Source of the DNA: Tricholoma matsutake
Taxonomy: Eukaryota; Basidiomycota; Agaricomycetes; Agaricales; Tricholomataceae
DNA length: 64,000 nt
Assembly: GCA_026075535.2 (NCBI GenBank)
Contig: AP026538.1
Coordinates: forward strand, 5,890,001 to 5,954,000
Reading direction: 5' to 3'
Below, one piece after another: positions 54,040 to 62,400 of the stretch. Position 1 is the stretch's first letter. Each line of letters opens with the position of its first letter. The notes under the pieces were generated by a model that saw nothing but the letters and a program-made list of their open reading frames with translations, made no database searches and had not been told where the DNA came from. A program made the translations under genes and the position numbers.

Positions 54040-55270
54040 ACTAAACATCACCACAGACCAGTCACTTCTCAATGCCATCATCACCGGCTATGAGACTGAT
54101 TCCTTTGCCAAACAACTTATGAAGGATATTGACATGAGGAGCATAGAAGGGGCAACCCTCACCAATCAACTCCTCTATGTCGGCTGCTGACTTGTGATCC
54201 CACAAGATCTCAAGGTACATGAACTGCTCTACAACCTGGCACATGATACCTTGGGACATTTTGGCTTTGACAAAAGCTATGAATCCCTCCGTGGCTCTTA
54301 TTACTGGCCAAACATGCACTGGGACTTGGAAAATGTGTACATCCCATCATGCACTGAGTGCCAGCAAAACAAAAACTGGACCACAAAACCCACCAGTCCC
54401 TTGCACCCACTACCAGTACCTGATGACCACTTCAACACTGTTGCTTTGGATTTCATTGGCCCACTACCAGAGGAGAATGGAAAGGACACCATCCTGACCA
54501 TGACAGACCTCCTCAGTGATGACATACACATCATTGGCATTCACTCCTCATATACCGCTGCCCAGGTCGCCATTGTGCTCTTTGACAAATGGTACTGCGA
54601 AAATGGCCTCATGCTACACCTCATCTCTGACAGAGATGCACGTTTCACCGCCGACCTTTGGACTGCACTCCACAAGCTCACTGGTGTTAAACTAAAAATG
54701 TCCACATCCTATCACCCTGAAACTGATGGCAGCAGTGAATGGACAAACAAAACCATGAACCAAGCCATTCGGTACCATGTTGACAACAACCAGAAGGGCT
54801 GGGCCAGCTAGCTAAACTCCCCCATGTATGGTTCACCATCATGAACACCATGAATGCATCCACTGGCTTCTCTGGTTTCCAACTCAAAACTGGCTGATCT
54901 CCATGCATCATCCTGCCTATTGTGCCCCTCGCCAAAAATGCCACTGCTGAGCAGATCACTGCACACAACATCATTACACATGTCCACCTCGATGTTCAGG
55001 AAGCACAGGACAACCTCCTTGCTGCCAAAATTCGCCAGGCATATCATGCCAATGAGCACCGGGTGCCGGAGGATGTTTATGAGGTCGGTGACCTTGTCAT
55101 GCTCTCCACTGAAAATCACCACCACAATTACAAATGCAAAGGCAAAACATGAGTTGCCAAATTCATGCCGTGACACAATGGCCCCTACATGGTGACACAT
55201 ACCTTCCCTGAACACTCTGAATACACTCTCAAACTTCCCAACAACCCCAACACCTTCCCTGGGTTCCATG
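54040..55270 (+). pseudogene. Integrase of Gypsy-4
   Basis: The N-terminal zinc domain has HDTLGHFGFDKSYESLRGSY and CTECQQNKN. The core is VALDFIGPLPEENGKDTILT (Asp), LHLISDRDARFTADLW (Asp) and DGSSEWTNKTMNQAIRYHV (Glu), all catalytic residues kept in one open frame (54194-54811). A stop after GWAS and shifts follow; the C-terminal GDLVMLSTENHHHNYKCKGK is near 55100. Confidence 0.88.
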
Positions 55271-55309
55271 CACACCTACTAAAACAATATGTCCCCAATG
55301 ACCCACTCC

Positions 55310-55545
55310 TCTTCCCTGACCAGGAGCCAGCTCAGCCAATGCCAATTGTCACTGAAGATGGCACCAAGGAGTGGTACATTGACAAAATTGTGGATGCACG
55401 CCGACATGGCAGGGGTGTACAATACCTTGTCCGTTATGAAGGATATGGGAAAGAACACAATGAGTGGCGCCCTGGCTCTGAAATGGCCGACACTGATGCC
55501 CTTGACCAGTGGGAAGATGAAAATGGGACGGAGGTCTGAGACCCA
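55310..55545 (+). pseudogene. Chromodomain of Gypsy-4
   Basis: The frame 55189-55539 ends with WYIDKIVDARRHGRGVQYL, VRYEGYGKEHNEWRPGSEM and DALDQWEDENG. Aromatic cage positions are Tyr, Tyr and Trp. It closes the pol frame only 31 bp before the 3' LTR. Confidence 0.88.
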
Positions 55546-55570
55546 CACAATTTTTTCAAGTGGGGAGGAG

Positions 55571-56397
55571 TGTAAGTCTGGCCCCACAGACTCACAACAT
55601 TACAACAAGTTAATTTACCTATGCTGCTGTTACACACTTCCATGGCGCCGGCACACCACACACATTGCCGACACAGCCACCAGCGATAACACAGCCACCT
55701 ACAGTGCATAAACAACTCACCAACACCAGACATACCAATGTCTGTGTTACATTACTACACCACCATTAAACACTTCCATGGTGCTGGCACAGCCACACAC
55801 ATTGCTGACACAACCACCCTTACTGCTGGCACAGCCACCGGCAATAGCATAGCCACCTACGGCGCATAAACTACTCATCAACACCAGATATACCAATGTC
55901 TGTGTTACAGTGAGTTATGGCCACCCTATGCCACCAACACACTCCCATGGCACCGACACAGCCACACACATCACTGAAACAATCACCCTCGCTGCCAACA
56001 CAGCCACCGGCAAATACAACAACAACAACCGGTGACATGCATCCTGGCAATGGCACCATACATCCTTATTACCCTTCTATCCACATCCAGCAGTGCCGAC
56101 ATTATCCTATTGATGCGGTACCTTCCTATTTTGTGACTATGCCCGATGCAGCCTTCCCAAATCACACACTATGCTTGATGTGGCCTTTTACTTACACGGT
56201 TGATATTTTTCTTATATATTACTTATTTTTTATTCCTTGACCTTCATTCCTACTTCCATGCAACGAAGGTATAGTAACTTCCTATTCTTTTATTTGTAGT
56301 AACTTATGGTTCCTACTTCCATGCAATGAAGATAATTTGATCCTATCTTTTAGTAAACCTAAGTCTAGTGTAGGCTGCCAAACTCGGCAACCTTCCA
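55571..56397 (+). repeat. 3' LTR of Gypsy-4
   Basis: 827-bp copy of 49170-49995 with a deletion of a CACAGCCAC-type segment near 55650. It ends CCTTCCA at the ATGTC duplication. Confidence 0.93.
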
Positions 56398-56495
56398 ATG
56401 TCCATCATTTTGATCTTCCATGTGGCATAATTCTTGGCTCCTGTCAAGGGTTCAATCCGGTAAACATTTGTGTGCATGTTTGATGCATCTGTCAT
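56398..56495 (-). pseudogene. N-terminus of Copia B gag
   Basis: From ATG 56493-56495 the frame reads MTDASNMHTNVYRIEPLTG, AKNYATWKIKMMD, the signature start of Ty1/Copia gag. It continues at 49169 on the other side of Gypsy-4. Confidence 0.88.
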
Positions 56496-56554
56496 TTTGA
56501 AAAGTGGCTCAGTGTGTTAAGAGTGAGTGTACGCGAAAATTCAGTTAAGCTCAG

Positions 56555-56565
56555 GGCCCATAACC
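56555..56565 (-). other. Primer binding site of Copia B (initiator tRNA-Met half-molecule)
   Basis: GGTTATGGGCC on the minus strand directly abuts the LTR end CTCAACA. It is identical to the Copia A PBS and complementary to the anticodon arm of initiator tRNA-Met. Confidence 0.82.
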
Positions 56566-56937
56566 TGTTGAGACTCTGAGGACTTGGTAATATTATAAAA
56601 TGAACTTCATATTGTGTTTATCTACAACTACTATTTATACAAGTGTTTGATGTGTTGATTGGTAATCATAATCAGTAATTAGAATGTACCGCTATTAATA
56701 ATCTGTGGGTGCATCATTACTACTATATTTGGTGTTGGTGTCAGTGTTGCCTGATGTACAATTGTTTATTACGAGAAGACGTACCTCATCCTCACACACA
56801 ATAAGCTCAACAATGTAGTCAAGAAGTCCTCGTGTAGTAAATGGTGGCTGTTTTGGCTCATGACTGACAATCAAGTCCAAACTACTTTGAAGTAACCTAG
56901 TAATACAATATTACTGGTCAGTTGTGGACTCGTAACA
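56566..56937 (-). repeat. 5' LTR of Copia B
   Basis: In plus orientation it starts TGTTGAGACTC and probably ends GACTCGTAACA at 56937. The inner boundary is certain because of the PBS. The outer one rests on TG...CA ends alone since no second LTR is present for comparison. Confidence 0.65.
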
Positions 56938-57752
56938 TTGGGAATTGGGTACCCATCACTGGATCTGAATGCAAACCCTGAAATGTTCTTGAGTGTGGTT
57001 TGATACCCACAGCCTTGCATCATTCAAGGTAAACCTTCACATGTCCTTTTTTTCTGCAGTAATCTGATTAGTTGTGATGTTCAATAAATCACCAAAGACT
57101 CACTGAGCAATATGCATTTGTACGCTCAACATACTCCCTGTAAACAAGCAATCCTTCCATTCAACCACAGGGTCATCCCTAATGGTCAGACATCATTTAC
57201 TTGTATTGAAACACAGACTGTTTACTATTTAGTTGCTTACAGGCAAAGCTTGCACCAGTGTCCATCCTGGACCTTTGCAGTATCTGGATTCCTGTACTCT
57301 TTATCCTGTCAGAAGATTGTGTGAACATGAGCAGTGGCATCACTCTTCAGCTTTGTGAGGATTGCCTCAAGATTAGTGAGTAAAGTGGATAATCTTTGAA
57401 GTTGAAGTTGTGCTCACCTTGTGATCAGCATCTGCCATGGCCTTTAGCAATGCATATTCCTGTTCACTTACTGCATCCTTGCTTGCTTCAATGTCAGTTG
57501 CTTCAATGTCAGTCAACTTGCCATGCATAGGCTGAGATGGCATGTGATCCTCACCATCAGAGTTGTCATCATTTGAGTCTTCTGATGTATGGTCAGTTTT
57601 TTGAACAATGTGACAGGAAGATCTCTGAGTAGGGGCCTTTCATTTTCTGGTCACAACCTTGCTTCTTGTAGATGATCATCCTGGGGCTGAATTCATCGTG
57701 TTATCAGGGTCAATGACACGATTAGATGGGCGGATGGCATGACCAGAGCAAC
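56938..57752 (-). pseudogene. Fragment of a gene with a BED-type zinc finger (possible transposase N-terminus)
   Basis: On the minus strand a region rich in Asp/Glu/Ser (TDHTSEDSNDDNSDGEDHMP, EQEYALLKAMADADHK) meets a GTGAGC donor near 57420. A candidate intron of 53 nt ends after a CTAAT branch-like box at TTGAG. The next exon reads AILTKLKSDATAHVHTIF, then a stop and DGHWCKLCL. Further downstream are MHIAQ and HVKVYLE. The Trp-Cys-x2-Cys...His...His spacing resembles a BED finger of hAT-like transposases. It is cut by Copia B on one side and an LTR on the other. Family assignment is tentative. Confidence 0.45.
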
Positions 57753-58370
57753 TGTCAAGAACCATTCCTTGCCTGATTGGAACCTGCATCCATCCGACCC
57801 TTTTCCACACGTTGAACCCAATATTCATCTACTCCTCCCACTTTTGTTTCCGGCCACCTTGCACTGCCCACACTGCTGTGCACCAGGCTGCCTTGTACAG
57901 CACCCATGGCTGCCTTCCCAAGGCTGCCGTCTCTATTGCAAATTTGACTATGGATTCCTGTGCAGTTCCCACTAGGTAATTTATCTACACAGTTGAGACA
58001 CTGCTGCAGTCTTCATTTCTGTTCCACCTTTATTCTGGACTACAGTATTTAAGCTTAGTTAGCTTTGCCTTGTATTCCCCAGTTCATATATTGACATAGA
58101 CTCGACTTTAAACCTGCCAATCTAAATCTCCTTCTACTCCTACCTCAGTTCTCTAAGAGTCTGAACTCCATTTGACTCGACCTCTAGTCTCCCTCTGAAG
58201 TTCTAATTTCATCTGAACTTAACCCAAGTCCCTCTGTACTCCTTCCGGCATTTACCCACACTTCCCTGCTTCTACCTCCAAACCTTCATCTTGAAATTAG
58301 GACAACAGACGAGGTGAAGGGTGCAGCTTCTTACAAGCTGAAGCCAAGTCCTTTCCATTTCCCCTCTGCA
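57753..58370 (+). mobile_element. Truncated LTR, second copy of the 706-bp LTR family
   Basis: It begins TGTCAAGAACC and is homologous, in inverted orientation, to 51120-50505. Similarity ends at about 58370 in CCCCTCTGCA, so about 90 bp of the far end are missing. No matching duplication is found around it (GCAAC and GAATG). The junction at 58370 also ends the acidic ORF of the flanking element. Confidence 0.75.
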
Positions 58371-59214
58371 GAATGCCATCATGTCATCAGAGCCAGACAA
58401 CCAAGTAACATCAACATAGCTGAAGTCCACAGGACCATAGAGATCAGAACATGGGAGTGTGATGCAAGAAGGAGTGGGGAAGTCTATCTGAGAGCTAGTA
58501 GGGGACATGGTACAAGAGAGATTGGAGTCAACATCAGGCACCTCAGCATTGGATGCATCATCATCCTCACTGTTAGATTCATGGGTGGAATCAGTCTCTG
58601 AAGACAAAAAGAAAACATCTGCTGCATCAGACACAGTGGGAACTGCTGTTGGAATGGAAATTGTGGGGCCAGATGCTGAAGAGGTGGTGTCAGCAAGGTA
58701 GAAGGCAGTGGCATCAAAGCCAGTTAGGGATTGTGCTGTGATACCAGAAGCAGGAGGGGACGGATCTTCATCGCTCTGCCATGCCATGGCCAGTTGGCTG
58801 GTCAGCACGAGGTGAATCATCTTCACTATCCCATGCCATAGCAGCCTGAGAGGCTGTGAGCAGTGGGCGATTGGCCATGGCATTGTCCTTCCTATCACCA
58901 TCATCACCATTGCCGTCACTGTTGTCATCACCATTGCTTTCACTGTCCTCATTGTCATTGTCAATGGCATCGGCAATGGCAACAGCATTGGCATTGGCAT
59001 TGGCAACAGCATCGCCTGCCTCCCAATCATCTTTGTCACCATCACCATCTTCACTATCCCATGCCATAGCAGCCTGAGAGGCTGTGGGCACACTGAGTGG
59101 GTGATTGGCCACAGCATTGTTCTCTCCATCACCATCATCATCACTGTCATCATCATCACTTTTGATATCCTCATCATCATCGGGAGCAACATCGACATTG
59201 GCATAGGTGCAGTA
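58371..59214 (-). pseudogene. Acidic low-complexity ORF, C-terminal part
   Basis: The minus strand encodes a Ser/Asp/Asn/Ala-rich protein with a 76-residue internal repeat (228 bp apart, 58818 and 59046), each copy with ASQAAMAWDSED and an NANANAVAIADAI-type run. Downstream of it are TGFDATAFYLADT, SSASGPTISIPTAVP and CTMSPTSSQIDFPTP. A matching TGLDTALYFTDTES near 61280 shows the same protein continues on the other side of the inserted element (59215-61181). One frame change at about 58770. Function unknown. Confidence 0.5.
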
Positions 59215-59394
59215 CTTTACAGTCCCCCACCTGTCCTAGTGGACTCCAACCAGACTGACTGGAGTCCACTGGAGTCCAACTGGAGTCCAAGTGGAATGCA
59301 TTTCAACCAAATGATAAGTCAATTAGATATGAGCTCAAAGGACTTTGGACTTGGTGAATTTCATAAAGTACCCACAAAATAAATTTGTGTACTG

Positions 59395-59474
59395 CAGGAA
59401 TTGAACTCAAGACCTCACCATAAGGAATCACATGACAAACCAAACAAGTGTGCTCAACCACTTGAGCCACAGGA
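59395..59474 (-). repeat. tRNA-like (SINE head) module 1
   Basis: On the minus strand TGGCTCAAGTGGTTGAGCAC (A-box-like, 59468-59449) and GAGTTCAATTCC (B-box-like, 59408-59397) are spaced as in a tRNA-derived Pol III promoter. The sequence does not fold into a full tRNA. Confidence 0.6.
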
Positions 59475-59499
59475 GATTTATTAGGGATCAATATAAGGT

Positions 59500-60240
59500 T
59501 TATTTATGACTCAACTTTTCATATTCTTTGAGGAGGCATTTTTCAAACAATTAAGATCAAAATTTTTTAATTAACCACATCCCTCATGTAGGACACAAGG
59601 GAGTGGGTATAATATAATAGTAAACAAACAAAAAAAACCCCTCTTGCAAGATGTGAGAGGGGGGCAGAGATAAATTAGAAATAATAAAGACCCCTCCCCT
59701 TGCAAAATGCGGGGGAGGGGGGGTTGGGGGATGTGGTCTGAGGTGGGTGTCATCACCCACCCCTCCTCGCATGCGTCCATCGCTGTAGCAAGCCACACCT
59801 GTCATCCACCCTATGAGCAGAGGCTTGTAGGCATGAGGATGAGTGCCATGGTCATCATAATCCTGGTGTACCCACCATCCACCCGACGACCAGGTGCTCA
59901 TTGGCATGGGGTGGGTGTGTTGTTGGTTTTGTGGGTCTCCTAGTTTGGAGGGGTTGGGGGGAGGGGTCAGTGATGTGGCATGCGAGGGAGGGGGTAGGTG
60001 GGTGCTTACCAGGTGGGTATCCTGCTCTACAGGTCTCCCGGTACCCCTCTGCCATCTCCTATCCTTTATCAACACCCTCACATCCCATTTGGATGGGGAG
60101 GAGGGGGCTGGCATGGGTGTTGTCAGGTCTGGGTCATTCTGGGTCCTGGTGCTGGTAGGTGGCATCATCATCATCGTCATCGACTGCACACACTCACGAT
60201 CCACCCTATGAGCAGGGGCTCATAGGCGTGGGGTGGGTGT
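59500..60240. other. G/T-rich, gene-free core of the unclassified element
   Basis: This part contains imperfect repeats CCCCTCTTGCAAGATGTGAG and CCCCTCCCCTTGCAAAATGC (59639 and 59690), and CCACCCTATGAGCAG-type repeats (59807 and 60198). I see no supported gene. Confidence 0.5.
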
Positions 60241-60690
60241 GTTGGCTCGTTTGCGGGTGGTGGTGTCATTACTAGTAGATTATAACCTAGAAAACTAAAA
60301 AAACAAGCTAGTTAGTTTATAAAAACAAAAACCAAATGAAAAAAACTTATGTAGGGCCCAAATGACATGATCAGCATTGTTTGGGCCCACGTTGGCTCGT
60401 TTGTGGGTGGTGGTGTTGTTACTAGTAGATTATAACCTAGAAAACTAAAAAAACGAGTTAGTTAGTTTATAAAAACAAAACCCAAACCAAAAAAACTTAC
60501 CTAGGGCCCAAACAATGTGATCTGCATTGTTTGGGCCCACGTTGGCTTGTTTGCAAGTGGTGGCATCATTGCCAGTAGATTATAAGCTAGAAAGCTACAA
60601 AAACAGGTTGGTTAGTTTATAAAAACAAAAAGCAAACAAAAAAAAAACTTATGTAGGGCCCATCCATTCGGCTTGTTTGCAGGTGGTGGT
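60241..60690. repeat. Three 150-bp tandem repeats
   Basis: Units start with GTTGGCTCGTTTG at 60241, 60391 and 60541, and a shorter fourth start is near 60669. Each contains TAGATTATAACCTAGAAA and ends TTTGGGCCCAC. Confidence 0.85.
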
Positions 60691-60883
60691 GATGGCAGAT
60701 TGGGCATGGTGGTGGTGGGTGTCCACGCAGTGGTGGTGGTAGAGACAGGAGGGAGGGAGGTGGCCATCAATGGTGGTGGTGGTGGTGAGTGATGAGCTGG
60801 CACATTTGATGATGCGGCTATATGCTTCGTCATACACAGCCGCACCACAGTACCTAGCACAAGTAGATGATACCTTACACAAG

Positions 60884-60960
60884 GTACTGTGGTGTAACAG
60901 TTATATTGTGTGTTATGATTACATAAGCAACCAACAGGGATCTGGGTTCAATTCCTTTTC
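60884..60960 (+). repeat. tRNA-like (SINE head) module 2
   Basis: TGTGGTGTAACAGTTAT (A-box-like, 60888-60904) and GGGTTCAATTCC (B-box-like, 60944-60955) are about 40 nt apart. It mirrors module 1 relative to the element centre but is not the same tRNA-like sequence. Confidence 0.6.
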
Positions 60961-61181
60961 TTACACACTTTTTGAGTGGAATCTGACTAGACTCCCAGTG
61001 GACTCCAACCAGACTCCAACTGGACTCCATCTGGACTCCACTGGACTCCACTGGACCAGTCCAAGTGGATTCCAGTTGGACTGGACTGGGACTGGACTGG
61101 CAACTTTGCAGGCAGTTGGCTGGTGACCAATCCCAGTGGACTCCAGTCGGAATCCAATGGGAAAGGTGGGGGAGTGTAAAG

Positions 61182-62400
61182 ACCTCCATAGGTGTGGCCC
61201 TCACCCTTGCCCACATCGGCAATGGCATTTGCATTAGCATTAGCAAATGGCTTGTTCGACTCAGTGTCTGTAAAATAAAGGGCAGTGTCAAGGCCAGTTA
61301 CATCGGGTGGTGGACTGTAGTTGGCAGAGGCAGCTGTTGGGATACTTGCTGTGATTGAATTCTCCTTGCTGTCAGCACCATCAGGCAGAGAGTATGTGTA
61401 CCCAGAGTTCAGTGTTTCTCTTTTGCCCGTGGTTGTCTGGTTGGATCCCAAAACATCCTTCTCTGTGAGGTCAACACCCCAAGTCCACTTGTGGGATGTG
61501 GCAGGAAGAGACTGAAGCTGCTTGAGTTTGGCCTTTGCGTGTGCTGCGATACAGTTTGACTGTCTTGTTATTGATGCCTTTGAGGAGGCTGCCAGGGCCA
61601 TGGCTGCTGCCAATGCCAGTGTTTGAGCCTGAAGCTCCTTGAGCATGGTGAGCTCATGAAGCCAATGGAACCCTGCTGCATGCCTGGTATTTGCATTTAA
61701 TGGAGTGTCAGCAGAGGATTCACAACCATTGATGAAATTATGCATGCTGCGTAGTTTGGCTAAACTATCTTGCACAAGACCCTGGAGATTGAGACATGAT
61801 TGGCAATCAGGCTGACTTGGTGGCACCTGGATACCAGAGTGAGATGAGTTAGTGATGGGCACCAGAACATATTGCCGATGGGTATTGAGGCACTCATCCA
61901 GGGGGGCAATGCCCAGAATGCACTCAGGTCCTGGCTCCCAGTAGTGTCTCCACCAATTGCATGCATATGAATCCACAAGTCAGATGGGCACCTTGGTCGC
62001 CACACCATCATCCAATGGCAGCCAAGAGAGATGGATGGAATCCGAGCGGCAAATGTTCAATATTGATGTTGGCCAGACTGTCAGCCAAGGACTGAAGCAG
62101 GATCAGCACCTCGATCATAAGGCTGATGGTATTGCCGATGCCGATCCAGGACATGACATACATCTGTGATATTTAATTACAAGGATCCCTATGTTTGGGT
62201 GACATCTTACAAGCTCATTATACAGACATTTTTGCATCCATTGTTGTTTTATCAGATTGGATTGTTTGATCTCCAGCAATACCCACCAGAATTGTGACTC
62301 CTCATACCAGATGACCTCCTGTGTCTGATTTTGCAGGGCACATTTTGGGCCCAATTGTAATGAAAAGGGGTTGAAGATAGCAAGCAATTTGTTGGACATA
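61182..62400 (-). pseudogene. N-terminal part of the unknown ORF beside the KDZ transposase
   Basis: The main frame 61976-61182 reads DSYACNWWRHYWEPGPECIL, LVPITNSSHSGIQVPPSQPD, CQSCLNLQGLVQDSL and an Ala-rich helical part (LAAAMALAASSKASIT). Upstream frames (62399-62115) add SFSLQLGPKCALQNQ-type sequence. It continues at 59214 beyond the inserted element. A single CQSC pair is the only motif. Its position downstream of the transposase suggests an accessory ORF of the same transposon, but that is inference. Confidence 0.45.

Larger units (their letters stand above)
49170..56397 (+). mobile_element. Gypsy-4, chromodomain Ty3/Gypsy retrotransposon
   Basis: LTRs of 826 bp (49170-49995) and 827 bp (55571-56397) begin TGTAAGTCTGG and end CCTTCCA. 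They flank gag, protease, RT, RNase H, integrase and chromodomain on the plus strand. The duplication ATGTC is at 49165-49169 and 56398-56402. The similarity to Tcn/MarY-type elements is seen in the YLDD box and WPNMHWDLENVYIPSC-type integrase. It interrupts Copia B gag and carries a solo LTR in its own gag. Confidence 0.95.
46348..56937 (-). mobile_element. Copia B, Ty1/Copia retrotransposon split by Gypsy-4
   Basis: On the minus strand the 5' LTR (56566-56937), the PBS and the gag start lie right of Gypsy-4. The rest of gag, protease, integrase and RT lie left of it (49169-46348). Gypsy-4 is flanked by ATGTC at 49165-49169 and 56398-56402, inside gag. The element is cut off in the RT at about 46350, so the 3' end and the 3' LTR are missing. 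Confidence 0.88.
59215..61181. mobile_element. Unclassified 1967-bp element with inverted ends, tRNA-like modules and tandem repeats
   Basis: The ends are CTTTACAGTCCCCCACCT (59215-59232) and the reverse complement of CTTTACACTCCCCCACCT (61164-61181). Just inside each end lies a cluster of GGAGTCCA/TGGACTCC repeats, then a tRNA-like module in mirror orientation. The core has G/T-rich DNA (59700-60240) and three 150-bp tandem repeats. No transposase is encoded. It interrupts the acidic ORF. I could not find a target duplication. Superfamily unknown. Confidence 0.6.

Noticed and set aside
57753..58370. A KDZ or CxC2 cysteine cluster encoded at 57739-57975
   Set aside because: The frame (CPHCCAPGC) lies inside an LTR that also occurs at 50415-51120, where the frame is not kept.
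50415..58370. The two orphan LTRs as the pair of a single element
   Set aside because: They are in inverted orientation, and one has its own perfect CACTA duplication while the other is truncated.
58856..59080. Histidine- or leucine-rich plus-strand frames
   Set aside because: They are shadows of GAT/GGT/GCC-rich trinucleotide runs that encode the acidic protein on the minus strand.
60241..60690. CRISPR-like array
   Set aside because: The units are contiguous 150-bp tandem repeats without unique spacers, in a eukaryotic transposon region.
59395..60960. Two tRNA-like sequences as functional tRNA genes
   Set aside because: A- and B-box spacing is right, but I cannot fold a full cloverleaf with a credible anticodon arm, and both lie inside a repeat element. 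They are listed as SINE-head-like modules.
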